DNA from: Candidatus Poribacteria bacterium
GTDB lineage: Bacteria > Poribacteria > WGA-4E > GCA-2687025
Assembly (NCBI GenBank): GCA_002687025.1
Contig: NYZG01000327.1
Location: forward strand, 1-19,940
Reading direction: 5' to 3'
Length of the DNA: 19,940 nucleotides
The notes under the pieces are model-generated. The model made no database searches, was not told the origin of the DNA, and worked only from the letters and a program-made list of their open reading frames with translations. The translations under genes were made by a program, and so were the position numbers. Below, piece after piece: positions 8,283-16,647 of the stretch; the stretch's first letter is position 1; each line of letters opens with the position of its first letter.

Positions 8283-8297
8283 GTCGCAACATGCGAC
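8283..8297. promoter_or_regulatory. 15-bp palindrome upstream of the lipoprotein gene, candidate operator
   Basis: GTCGCA (8283-8288) and TGCGAC (8292-8297) are exact reverse complements separated by ACA. The site lies about 155 nt upstream of the lipoprotein start (8128, minus strand) and shares the pattern GTSGCAACRTGCSAC with the site at 853-867. Binding by a common regulator is inference. The rest of 8129-8407 holds no coding sequence that I can support. Confidence 0.42.
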
Positions 8298-8388
8298 TAT
8301 GTGGTCGTACGCGCCGAACGGGAAGCGTGGTCGCCAGCGCGCCAAGCGTCCTGCGCAGACATATCGCGGCTTGCCCCTCACCCCCGGT

Positions 8389-8404
8389 GGCGCCGCACGG
8401 CGCC
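8389..8404 (-). terminator. GC-rich hairpin just after the histidine kinase gene
   Basis: GGCGCC (8389-8394) and GGCGCC (8399-8404) pair around a GCAC loop. On the minus strand the stem begins 3 nt after the kinase stop. No T-tract follows on that strand, so an intrinsic terminator is only possible, not shown. Confidence 0.3.
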
Positions 8405-8407
8405 GGG

Positions 8408-11400
8408 TCAGTCACTCGCCCGCCACTCCGCCAGGACCGAGTCCACGAGGGCGACAAGGGCGCCCGGCCCATCCTCTCGCGTCGGCAACTCGGGCAGTCG
8501 TTCCGGCGTCGTGCCGTCGGCCGCAGGCCCCAGCAGAACAACCGGCGTAGCGTCGACGGCGTCGAGCGCGTCCGAGACGTCGTCAACCGCCGCCAGGTCG
8601 ATGAGCGCCACATCGACGTCATGCTGCCGCAGCAAGTCTCGGGCTCGGCGGGTATCCGATGCGTGTGCCACTCCCCCGACGTCCGCTAGCGCCCGGTCGG
8701 TCTCACGTGCGAGCTCGGCATCCGCGCCCACGTGCAGGATCAGCGGCGCGGACGCGCCGCCCCGACTCGACGCCTCGACCACCAGGTTGAGGAGGCGCTC
8801 ACCGTCCAGCGGGCGAGGCAGGTAGTCGAGAACGTGGAGTCCCCGCGCATGTGGCCCGTCGGGGGTATCGGCCGCACTGAACCTGGCGACGACCACCGCA
8901 GTGGCCCGAAGGGCCGGTGTCGCTCGCAGGCGGGCTAACAGGGCGCGCGGCCCCGGAGCGACCAGTGCCATGTCGACGACCACCACGTCGGGCGCTTCGT
9001 CGTCTGCGCTCTGTACCAGCGCGTCGACATCCGCCGCGATCTCGACGACGCGGTCGTCGGCGTCCAGCGCGTCGGCAAGGGCGTGCGCAGCAGAATCGTC
9101 GCGGGCGCAGACGACGACAGTGGGATCACTCTCGTCGGGGGTCGGACGCGCGCGTATCTGTAGATCGAAGAAGAACGTCGTGCCGACATCGACCTCGGAC
9201 ACGAGATCGATGCGCCCACGAAGTCGTTCCACGATCATCTTGGCGATGGCGAGACCGAGCCCGGTGCCGGCATGTTGACGCGTGGTCGAGCTGTCGACCT
9301 GCGTGAACCTTTCGAACAGGTCGTCGCGCGCGGATTCCGGGATGCCCGGGCCGTTGTCCGCGACGGACACGCGCACCCATCCGTCGCGCTCCTGCATCGT
9401 GACTGTGACCTTGTCGTGCGGAGGCGAGAACTTGGAGGCGTTGGACAGGAGGTTCGTCATGAGCTGCGCGAACCTACCGGCGTCCACGTCGACCTCGATT
9501 CCCGGTATCGCGCCCTCGAAGGCGAGCTCGACATCCAGGCCCGTCGCGAACGGACGGTTCGCCTCCATGGCGGCGTCGATGAGCGGGGCGAGCTCCATCG
9601 CTTGCATGTCGAAGGCAACGCGGCCGGACTCGATCCGGTCGATGTCGAGGATGTCGTTCACGAGGCGCGTCAGTCGGCGTCCGTTGTCGCGGGCGATCTT
9701 GAGGAGCGGTACGCTCTGCTCCGGCAGTTCCCCCGCCGATCCTCCCACGACGAGCTCGAGCGCGCCCAAGATCGATGTCAGCGGCGTCCGCAATTCATGG
9801 CTGACCGTCGAGATGAACTCGTCCTTCATCCGCTCGACGCGCTTGCGCGCCGTCACGTCTGTGCAGACGCCGATGAGGCTCCATCTACCGGGCCCGGCCG
9901 ACTCGATGTGTACGTCCTCGAACAGCCATCGCGTCGCGCCGCGGGCATCGACGCAGCGGTACTCCTGTGAATAGCCGGACGCTCCGCCGAACAATGCGTC
10001 GGCGGCCGCATCGTACATAGGCTGGACATCGTCGGCGACTTTCGACGCGTACCACGCGGCCTCGTATGTCTCGCCGTCGGCGACATCCAACTGCATGAAC
10101 CGCTGGGCGGCTTCGGCGTCGAACGCCCGCGTGTCCCAGGACAGGAGCCGTCGGCCGCCGTCCTCCTCCGGTTCGCCCGCCTCCACGGTCGCATGCCAGA
10201 GCAAGCACCTGGCTCCGGCCATCACCGCGCGCATCTCCTCGCGGGCCAGCTGCGTCTCGCGGTACAGCATCGCATGGTCAAGCGCGACGGCAACCTGCGC
10301 GAGAAGCCCGGACATGTCTTCGATTCGCTGAAGCGTCTCCGCTTCCTCGTCGGCCTGGCTGCCGGTGGCTAGCACGGCCAGCACACGGTCGCCCTTCTTG
10401 ACCGGTATGAAGTACGCCACGCGCCGGCGGGAATACGCCTCGGGATCGCTGAATCGGGGGTCATAGCGGTCGTCCCAGCCTCGCAGGACGCTCAACTCCC
10501 CGGTGCGCGCCACCTGCGGCGTGATGTTGTCATCATCCAGACGATAGGTAGTGCCGATCACCCCGCGCCCGCCGTCTCCGACAGAGCCGTCGATCTCGCG
10601 CGAGAGATTGCGCACGACCCGAACGACTTCGGCGCGCTCGTCGACAAGGGCCACCATCAGACTGCGGAAGACGCCGGCTTCGACGATTTCCCGCGCCAGG
10701 GCATCGAGTATCTCGTCGAGGTCCAGCGTCGCGGCGAGCAGGCGGCCTGTGTCCTCGTAGACGCGCAGCGTCCGCGCCTGGTAGGCGAGGGCCGTTGCGG
10801 CCCGTTCGCTGTTCCGGACGTTGACGAGCGATGCAGCCACCGATTCGAGCGTGTGCACCACCGCGGGATGCGGGCGCCTCGGCCGGTCGCCGGCTACGGA
10901 GATCGAGCCCAGGACGCCGTCGCCGTCTATGATCGGCACGCTCGCGGCCGCGCCGACCACGGCCGCGCCCTCCGAGTCCCCCACTGCTAGCGACGCCCGG
11001 CCGAGGGCTTCGTCGTAGGAACTGGCGTCGCCGTGCAGCGCCACGACGTTCGTCCCCGGCAGGTCTGGGTGACGAATCTCGATCCGCGCCAACGCGTACT
11101 CGAGGCGGCGCGCCAGGATTTCCACGATGTTCTCACAGATGGCGCCGAACGGCTCATTCGCGACCAGCGCGTGCGATGCCTCGACGATCGCCTCGCTTGC
11201 GGCGGCCAGCGCGCGTTGCTCCGTCGCATCCAGCAGCATGAGGAGCGCATCCCGATCGCCGGTTGCCACTACCCGGCCCTCGATCACGTGACGCTCGTCC
11301 TCTTCCCATGCGACGTAGTCCAGACGCTGCATCTCGCCAGACTGCAACGCGCGTTCGAGCGCCCGAGTCGTCTCGTCGGCCTGGGCGGCCGGCAGGGCGT

Positions 11401-11584
11401 GCTCGACGGGCAGTCCGATGATGGGATCGGCGAACGCGCCGACGCGCCGTCCGTCAGTCGGGATGTGCTCGAGGAATATCCCGTCTCTCGACAGGCGGAA
11501 GATGACGTCCGGGAGGCGGCGCAGTAGGGGGCGGACCAGGTCCCGGCCGGTGTCGGCATCTGTGTCGGCGGCGTGGGGTCGCAT
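8408..11584 (-). CDS. Soluble PAS-GAF-GAF-PAS hybrid histidine kinase with two atypical receiver domains
   Basis: A 1058-residue signalling kinase with no membrane segment, so it acts in the cytoplasm. In order: a PAS-like domain (about 20-120), a GAF-like domain (about 130-260), a second GAF-like domain (about 275-445), a PAS/PAC region (about 455-580), HisKA with the phospho-accepting His596 in STVSHELRTPLTSIL, and an HATPase with N-box NLLSNASK (712-718), G1 DNGPGIP (743-749) and G2 GTGLGL (773-778). Two receiver-like domains follow (about 822-940 and 947-1050), with aspartates Asp871 and Asp996. In the first, the invariant Lys is replaced by Arg924 (LPRPL) and the beta-1 acidic pair is displaced; the second lacks a clear Lys. 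GAF domains commonly bind small molecules or nucleotides; the signal here is unknown. The ATG at 11584 is chosen over the GTG at 11620 because GAGGAGG lies directly upstream. No separate response regulator is adjacent. Confidence 0.9.
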   Translation of the reverse strand: MRPHAADTDADTGRDLVRPLLRRLPDVIFRLSRDGIFLEHIPTDGRRVGAFADPIIGLPVEHALPAAQADETTRALERALQSGEMQRLDYVAWEEDERHVIEGRVVATGDRDALLMLLDATEQRALAAASEAIVEASHALVANEPFGAICENIVEILARRLEYALARIEIRHPDLPGTNVVALHGDASSYDEALGRASLAVGDSEGAAVVGAAASVPIIDGDGVLGSISVAGDRPRRPHPAVVHTLESVAASLVNVRNSERAATALAYQARTLRVYEDTGRLLAATLDLDEILDALAREIVEAGVFRSLMVALVDERAEVVRVVRNLSREIDGSVGDGGRGVIGTTYRLDDDNITPQVARTGELSVLRGWDDRYDPRFSDPEAYSRRRVAYFIPVKKGDRVLAVLATGSQADEEAETLQRIEDMSGLLAQVAVALDHAMLYRETQLAREEMRAVMAGARCLLWHATVEAGEPEEDGGRRLLSWDTRAFDAEAAQRFMQLDVADGETYEAAWYASKVADDVQPMYDAAADALFGGASGYSQEYRCVDARGATRWLFEDVHIESAGPGRWSLIGVCTDVTARKRVERMKDEFISTVSHELRTPLTSILGALELVVGGSAGELPEQSVPLLKIARDNGRRLTRLVNDILDIDRIESGRVAFDMQAMELAPLIDAAMEANRPFATGLDVELAFEGAIPGIEVDVDAGRFAQLMTNLLSNASKFSPPHDKVTVTMQERDGWVRVSVADNGPGIPESARDDLFERFTQVDSSTTRQHAGTGLGLAIAKMIVERLRGRIDLVSEVDVGTTFFFDLQIRARPTPDESDPTVVVCARDDSAAHALADALDADDRVVEIAADVDALVQSADDEAPDVVVVDMALVAPGPRALLARLRATPALRATAVVVARFSAADTPDGPHARGLHVLDYLPRPLDGERLLNLVVEASSRGGASAPLILHVGADAELARETDRALADVGGVAHASDTRRARDLLRQHDVDVALIDLAAVDDVSDALDAVDATPVVLLGPAADGTTPERLPELPTREDGPGALVALVDSVLAEWRASD

Positions 11585-11639
11585 GGTCCTCCTCGGCGCG
11601 AGGTGGGCGGCGCGCGCCACGTCCCGGCGCCCTATAAGC

Positions 11640-11669
11640 TTAATACACTTGATGGGGCTCGGTCGTCAC
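11640..11669 (-). promoter_or_regulatory. Candidate promoter of the histidine kinase gene
   Basis: An AT-rich island (about 11632-11652) stands out in this GC-rich sequence. Read on the minus strand it gives GTGACG (11669-11664) and TATTAA (11645-11640) with an 18-nt spacer, partial matches to sigma-70 boxes. This would place transcription start about 50 nt before the ATG at 11584. The rest of 11585-11827 shows no gene, only short GC-rich inverted repeats such as CCCGG-TATGT-CCGGG at 11706-11720. Confidence 0.35.
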
Positions 11670-11827
11670 GGCTATCAGGGGTGAGCGAAGGGGAGTCAGG
11701 CATTACCCGGTATGTCCGGGGCCGCGCCTGGGTCCGCGAGATCGCGTCCGCGCGCTCCGGTCCGGCAGCTTGAGGCGACAACGGCGAAGACTACGGCAAA
11801 CACACCGGCGAACGGGCTGGACGGAGC

Positions 11828-13897
11828 TCACGGATCGGTGGCGGCCTCGACCAGGATGTGACCGGCTAGGTCGGTGGGAGGACGCACGCGGACCGTCGCC
11901 GGGGCGGCGTCGCCACTGATCCGCTCGTACGCCGTCACCAGGCTCGCGGCGATCCGGTAGAGGAAGTCCGAACCGCGGTAGTCCTCGGGTGGGAGGCGGA
12001 CGGACCACACGGTGCCGCGCCCGTCAGCGTGTTGTCGATCCAGCCACATCTCTGTGACGGCCGCGTATTGGGTTGCCCATTCGCGGAAAGCCGCGCGCGC
12101 GTCGGCAGGACTCATGGGCGCGGCGGATAGTGTCAGGCCGCTCGTCGCCGCCAGAAGCCGGTCGAAACGCTCGTCGGACAGGCCCTGCTTGGCCCGGGCA
12201 GGCGCCAGTATCTCCGCGTAGTGTCTACGCGCCTGATCCGCCAGGGGGTGGGTCGGATAGTACGTCGTGAGATCGCGGTGCGCGGCTTCGATCCCGGGGA
12301 GGTTGCCCAGCCTGACAGCCCACTGCAGGCCGCTCCGCAGGTCGGTGGTGTTCGGATTGGTGTTGCGCGAGATGGTGGCATCGTACGCCACCGCCTCGGC
12401 AGCCGGCGGGTCGCTCTGGGGCGCCACGACGAGGTGGAGGCCGGACACGACGGTCAGCTTGCCCGTGCCGGGCCAGATGGCGTCGCCGCTACGCACGTGG
12501 ATGCCCGTCACCGGAAGACCGACCGACCAGCGCCGCTGAACGCCGTCAGCCACGAGGTCGTTGTCGATGTATATGTCGTACGCGCCTGTCCGCGTGTCGT
12601 GTACGAGCCGGATGCGCGTCTTCTCGCCGTCGTAGCGCGCCAGGCGTCTCAGCGGACGGAAGCGCGTCCTTGGACCCCCGCGTGGCTGGGGATCGTCGTC
12701 GGCGCACGCCCACCAGTTGTCGCGCGTCTTCACGATCTCCGGCGCCGAGGTGTAGGAGCCCATGCGGCCGTGGTCGATGTCCAGCGCGATCACGACCTCC
12801 GCGCGCAGGTTGTAAGGCGGTCGGGCCGACAGGTCGAGCGTCACCTTGCCGTAAGCAGGCTCTACTTCGCGGTGCGTGCCTGTCGCGTTGACGATGTGCA
12901 GGTCGCTCGGATCCTCCGGGGATACGGCCGGTCTGCCGGCGTCGTAGGTCGTTATCCCGACGCCCCAGCCGGCCGCGGCCGTGGCCGGCTCCAGTCGCGT
13001 CTCGAGCGCGGGCAGTCGAGGGACAGAACGCGCGCCACCGTCGCTCGGACGGTCCACCTGAGCGAGGACCACCGCGGCGCCTGGTCCCGTAACGTCGCTG
13101 GGCCCGGCGGCGGCCTCGGCGGCGTGGAGTCCTACGAACGCGCTGAGTACCACACCGATCGTCGTGACCGCCGCGGCGATGCACGACAGCAGCTCGCCCG
13201 GGGCCACGCCCGCATGGCGCGTCTTGGGCGCCGGCATGTCGCCAATACGCGCCGTCGTCCGCGCCACGAAGTCCGCTCCGACGGCGATCCCGAGCCCGCG
13301 CGTCCGCAGGATGTCGAGGCAGTCTGCCGTACGGCCCGTGTCGATCAGATGCCGGCGCATCATCCGCAGCGCGCGCTGAATGCGCTTCTGCACGGCGTTC
13401 TCGGTGGTGGCCAGGCTCTCCGCGATGGCGCGATGCCTGCCGCCACCGACGTACTTCATGAGCAAGGGCGCACGGAGAGACGTGGGCAGGATGCGGAGGG
13501 CGTCGGCCAGCACGTTCCTCAGCTCGACATCTCTCTCCCACTCGACGGCGCCGTTCGTTTGGGACGGTTCTGGCCCGTCGGGGTCGTGCACGTCCATCTC
13601 CACACGCCTTCTCTGTGACGGCTCTCGATGCCGATCCATCGCCACCGTCCACGCGATCCTCGTCGCCCACGCCCGGAAGCTCTCGTGCGCCTTCAGTTGG
13701 CACAGGCGCTCGAAGGCGCGTTCGAACGCCGTCTGCGCCGCGTCCTGCGCGTCATGGTGATCGGCCAACACGCCGAGGGCGCACGCGTACACACCGGCGG
13801 CATGCCTGCGGACGAGTTCGCCGAAGGCGTCCCGGTCGTCACGCTGCGCGCGCGCGACCAGGATTCGATCACTGAGCCGCTGCAGGTCGTTGGGCAT
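11828..13897 (-). CDS. Membrane-anchored ECF sigma factor fused to a lectin-like and helical-repeat-like C-terminal region
   Basis: A 689-residue protein that begins as an ECF sigma factor and ends as a probable extracytoplasmic sensor. Sigma region 2 is at about 14-92 (DAFGELVRRHAAGVYACALGV, then DAQDAAQTAFERAFERL). Region 4 is at about 128-184, with AIAESLATTENAVQKRI as the helix-turn-helix. A single hydrophobic segment follows at about 237-258 (LLSCIAAAVTTIGVVLSAFVGL). The roughly 430 residues beyond it include a beta-rich block (about 310-500, with DLSARPPYNLRAEVVIALDI and AYDIYIDNDLVADGV) resembling a laminin-G/concanavalin-like sandwich, then a short helical repeat-like part (WAVRLGNLPGIEAAHRDL). 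The fold calls after the membrane segment are tentative. How the sigma part would be released is unknown. The ATG at 13897 is preferred over GTG 13903; neither has a clear ribosome-binding site. It lies 82 nt downstream of the URO-D gene, separated by a hairpin. Confidence 0.85.
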   Translation of the reverse strand: MPNDLQRLSDRILVARAQRDDRDAFGELVRRHAAGVYACALGVLADHHDAQDAAQTAFERAFERLCQLKAHESFRAWATRIAWTVAMDRHREPSQRRRVEMDVHDPDGPEPSQTNGAVEWERDVELRNVLADALRILPTSLRAPLLMKYVGGGRHRAIAESLATTENAVQKRIQRALRMMRRHLIDTGRTADCLDILRTRGLGIAVGADFVARTTARIGDMPAPKTRHAGVAPGELLSCIAAAVTTIGVVLSAFVGLHAAEAAAGPSDVTGPGAAVVLAQVDRPSDGGARSVPRLPALETRLEPATAAAGWGVGITTYDAGRPAVSPEDPSDLHIVNATGTHREVEPAYGKVTLDLSARPPYNLRAEVVIALDIDHGRMGSYTSAPEIVKTRDNWWACADDDPQPRGGPRTRFRPLRRLARYDGEKTRIRLVHDTRTGAYDIYIDNDLVADGVQRRWSVGLPVTGIHVRSGDAIWPGTGKLTVVSGLHLVVAPQSDPPAAEAVAYDATISRNTNPNTTDLRSGLQWAVRLGNLPGIEAAHRDLTTYYPTHPLADQARRHYAEILAPARAKQGLSDERFDRLLAATSGLTLSAAPMSPADARAAFREWATQYAAVTEMWLDRQHADGRGTVWSVRLPPEDYRGSDFLYRIAASLVTAYERISGDAAPATVRVRPPTDLAGHILVEAATDP

Positions 13898-13923
13898 ATT
13901 CACATACGTAGACGACGCGTGTG

Positions 13924-13948
13924 GGCGAAATCCGCCAACGGATTCGCC
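13924..13948 (-). terminator. Hairpin between the URO-D gene and the sigma-factor gene
   Basis: GGCGAAATCCG (13924-13934) pairs with CGGATTCGCC (13939-13948) around a CCAA loop: ten pairs with one bulged A. On the minus strand it starts 31 nt after the URO-D stop and ends about 27 nt before the sigma start, so it could end the FAD/URO-D transcript or act in the sigma leader. There is no T-tract. Confidence 0.42.
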
Positions 13949-13978
13949 GCCTGAGCGACGGGATCGTGGCGAAGGGGG

Positions 13979-15040
13979 TTACGCGGCGCGAGGGGCGTGG
14001 CGTCGAACGGCGTCGTCGTAGGCGACGTAGCTGCGAACGGGGATGTCCGGGCCGATGGAGTGCGCTCCGATGATGACCCCGCCATCGCCGGCGACATCGA
14101 CGATTTCCCGCGTCTCCGCGCAGATGTCATCCTCCGAGCCGAACGGCAGCGTATGCGAGTTGCACATCCCGCCGATGAGCGATAGCCGGCCGCCGTACCG
14201 CTCCTTCAGCGTCGGCAGATGCATCCCGGCCTTGGGCTCGACAGGGTTGATGCCGTCGATCCCCGCGTCGACGAGCATGTCCAGCAGCGGCGATATGTCG
14301 CCATCGCTGTGCAGAATCACCTGCGCCGCGCCCGCGTTCTTGAACGCGCGCACCATGCGCCGATACGCGGGGAGGAACACCCGCTCGAACGACCTCGGCG
14401 ATGGGAACGGCTGCAGATTGTGCGCCATGTCATCGTATATCCACAGACCCGTATCGCACAGGTCGCCGCGCCGCAGCGACTCGACGCCGATCTCGATGAT
14501 GTGATCCGCCACCCGGTCGGACAGCGCCTTGGCGAAGGGCGGGTCGCCCGCGATGTCCATGAGGAACTCCACCTTGCCCCGCATGAACGACGTGCGTAGG
14601 AACGGGCCGCCAGTCTTGCAGAATACCGCGCGTCTGTCTCGGTTGGCGTCGACTGTCCTCAGGAATCCGGCGTAGCGGGCGTCCATCGTGGGCGAATCGA
14701 AGGCGAGGCGGTCCAAGTCCCCCTTCGCCTTGACAGGCACGTCGAGCACTTCGGAGAAGTACGCTCCGGCGCGTTCGCGGACGACGCGTCCCCACCCGTC
14801 GCGGCGCACGACCTCGTCGCCTTCGCGCGACAGCTCCACGGCCCGCGTCGGGAACGGCGTCTCGTCCGCCACGGCGATGGTGATGTCGATGCCGAAGTGG
14901 TCGTCGAGGTTGACGTCGGACTGCAGTCCCAACTCCGCACGCGCGCGGGAAGCGAACTCCGCCCAGAACGAGTCGAACTTTGGGATGCGGTCCGGCGGCC
15001 GATGCTCCAGCGCTGCCATGACGCGTTCGAGAGAATCCAT
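13979..15040 (-). CDS. Uroporphyrinogen decarboxylase (URO-D) superfamily protein, methyltransferase-like
   Basis: A 353-residue TIM-barrel protein of the URO-D superfamily. This superfamily includes the heme enzyme HemE and the cobalamin-linked methyltransferases (MtaA/MtbA type). The sequence is not HemE-like; it resembles the divergent members found in environmental genomes. Visible marks are the N-terminal ERVMAALEHRPPDRIPKF, the LHSDGDISPLLDMLVDAGIDGI segment with His244 where methyltransferases place a metal ligand, VEPKAGMHLPTLKERYGGRL, and IGGMCNSHTLPFGS. A full His-x-Cys...Cys zinc site is not evident, so catalysis by that mechanism is uncertain. The ATG at 15040 has GAGG 8 nt upstream. 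An in-frame GTG at 15052 overlaps the FAD-oxidoreductase stop as GTGA and is the alternative start. Either way it is tightly coupled to that gene, suggesting action in one pathway on an unknown substrate. Confidence 0.85.
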   Translation of the reverse strand: MDSLERVMAALEHRPPDRIPKFDSFWAEFASRARAELGLQSDVNLDDHFGIDITIAVADETPFPTRAVELSREGDEVVRRDGWGRVVRERAGAYFSEVLDVPVKAKGDLDRLAFDSPTMDARYAGFLRTVDANRDRRAVFCKTGGPFLRTSFMRGKVEFLMDIAGDPPFAKALSDRVADHIIEIGVESLRRGDLCDTGLWIYDDMAHNLQPFPSPRSFERVFLPAYRRMVRAFKNAGAAQVILHSDGDISPLLDMLVDAGIDGINPVEPKAGMHLPTLKERYGGRLSLIGGMCNSHTLPFGSEDDICAETREIVDVAGDGGVIIGAHSIGPDIPVRSYVAYDDAVRRHAPRAA

Positions 15041-15048
15041 GCGGGGCC

Positions 15049-16407
15049 TCACAGCGGGTGCGGTACGGGTTCCAGGATGGCGCCGTTCTCACGCAGCGTG
15101 CCGCGCAACGCGGCCACATCGACGTCGCGGGGCGACATGTCGCCCGCGGCGGCCACGGCCGCGGCTGTCCCCGCCGCCTCGCCGCACGCGAGGCAGCACG
15201 CCGTGTTCCGCGTGCTGTTGTGAGCGACGAGGTCCACGGTCATCATCCGGCCGGCGATGAGCGTGTTGTCCAGGCCTGTCGGGAGGAGGGCTCGATATGG
15301 GACACCGTACGCGCCCGCGTCCTCGACGAAGTGCCGGCCGTTGTCGATGAAGCCGAAGCACGCGACCTGGTCGTCGAACTGCCTACCCTCGGTGCAGTCG
15401 TCCTGTGACAGCTCGTAGTCGCAATGGATCGCGCGGCCCCGTCGCTGCCCGGCCGTCGGGGCGGGGCCGGCGGCATAGCACTCGTCGCACCCCGCGAACT
15501 GCTCGCGGAACATCTCGGCGATGCTCAGCATGCGTTCTCGCAGATCGACCTCAGCGTTCGTGAGCGCCGTGGGGTCCAAGCCGTCGTTGGGGCCGTGGTT
15601 GATGCAGTTGCAGTACGTCAGCTCGCGCGGGCGGAGTGACGACGACAGGAAGTATCCCGGAGCGTCTTCGACGCCTTCGTCGCGCAGCCTCCGCATGTTG
15701 ATACCGAGGCGCACGAGACCCGGCGCGGACATGCCCGGCTTGACCGCGTGGGCCAACTGGGAGATGAGACCGCGTCTGTCGAGATCGGCCTCCAGTGCCC
15801 CCAGGTCGATATTGCACAGACGGAACGTGAATCCGGCCGAGTACGCGCCTCGCTCGCCTGCGGCGAACGTCGTATGCGGGGCCCCCGCGTAGGCGGCGAG
15901 GTCGCCGTCTCCCGTGCAGTCGACGTACACGCTCGCGGTCATCTCCCGGGCCCCGGCCTTGTTCCATACACACGCCGCGACTATCCGGCCCGAGTCCACC
16001 TCGACGCCGTGAAGCGTGGTATGCAGGAGGAGGTCCACCCCCGCCTCGCGGCACGTCTCAGCGGCGACCACCTTGAACACCTCGGGCTCGACCGGCGTGA
16101 GCATGCTGACGAAGTCGCCGCCGCGTTCCATCCGCACATGCCCTATGCCGCCACCACGCGCCGAGACGCGGTCTACCAGTTCCTGCGCAATCCCGCCGAC
16201 GACGAGGGTCCGCGCCGCTCCCGGCACGGCGTCGAAGACGTTGAAGAAGCTGTGCAGCCCGGTCGCGCCCGTGATGCCCATGCCTCCGAGCCAGCCGGCG
16301 CCGTCGATCAGCGTCGTTCGCGCGCCCGAACGCGCCGAGGCGATCGCCGCCGCGATGCCGGCCATGCCGCCCCCCACCACCAGCACGTCACATTCGTGTC
16401 GTTCCAT
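15049..16407 (-). CDS. FAD-dependent oxidoreductase (FAD_oxidored type)
   Basis: A 452-residue flavoprotein. The dinucleotide-binding motif is at the N-terminus (DVLVVGGGMAGIAAAIASAR, with GGGMAG at 12-17 and Asp35 closing the Rossmann beta-alpha-beta unit). A second FAD-contacting motif, YVDCTGDGDLAAYAG, is at about 161-175. The C-terminal part is rich in Cys (Cys307, Cys310, Cys329, Cys338, Cys350, and Cys404-Cys405 with Cys408 in TACCLACGEAAGTAA). The last motif is the usual FAD-capping segment of this family; the other Cys residues could serve as redox sites or metal ligands (inference). The ATG at 16407 has AAGGA 8 nt upstream. The frame extends to 16506 without signal peptide or family similarity. 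It is the first gene of a two-gene operon with the URO-D protein and is divergent from the propeller-LRR-caspase gene. Substrate unknown. Confidence 0.9.
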   Translation of the reverse strand: MERHECDVLVVGGGMAGIAAAIASARSGARTTLIDGAGWLGGMGITGATGLHSFFNVFDAVPGAARTLVVGGIAQELVDRVSARGGGIGHVRMERGGDFVSMLTPVEPEVFKVVAAETCREAGVDLLLHTTLHGVEVDSGRIVAACVWNKAGAREMTASVYVDCTGDGDLAAYAGAPHTTFAAGERGAYSAGFTFRLCNIDLGALEADLDRRGLISQLAHAVKPGMSAPGLVRLGINMRRLRDEGVEDAPGYFLSSSLRPRELTYCNCINHGPNDGLDPTALTNAEVDLRERMLSIAEMFREQFAGCDECYAAGPAPTAGQRRGRAIHCDYELSQDDCTEGRQFDDQVACFGFIDNGRHFVEDAGAYGVPYRALLPTGLDNTLIAGRMMTVDLVAHNSTRNTACCLACGEAAGTAAAVAAAGDMSPRDVDVAALRGTLRENGAILEPVPHPL

Positions 16408-16588
16408 CGCGTCATCCTTTCCGCCGCCAATGTGCGCCGTCCCTGTAAGTAATGACGCGCGCACAGCCGTCAGGCTAGGGCACGCAGGCTTGTCGGCGAC
16501 AGGCACAGATACTGTGTGTCAGCTGTGGCAGGAAGGTGGGGATTCGGTCTCGGCTGTGTTCTCGGTGGGCGACACGGCCGCGAGGCGC

Positions 16589-16594
16589 TATATT
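16589..16594 (+). promoter_or_regulatory. Candidate -10 element for the propeller-LRR-caspase gene
   Basis: TATATT stands in an otherwise GC-rich divergent intergenic region (16408-16647), 53 nt before the ATG at 16648. No good -35 box is found at normal spacing, so an ECF-type or extended -10 promoter cannot be excluded. The same region holds CACAG-ATA-CTGTG at 16504-16516, of unknown meaning. Confidence 0.25.
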
Positions 16595-16647
16595 CGGATA
16601 GACAATTCCCGTCACCTGGCCGTAGATGGCTGAGGCCAGATGACCCT

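Noticed and set aside
12221..13618. 465-codon plus-strand open frame
   Set aside because: It is antisense to the clearly real sigma factor fusion, rich in Arg/Gly/Ala, without any recognisable motif; long shadow frames are expected at this GC content.
16504..16516. CACAG-ATA-CTGTG inverted repeat in the divergent promoter region
   Set aside because: Arms of only 5 bp and a single copy; kept only as a note, not as an operator call.
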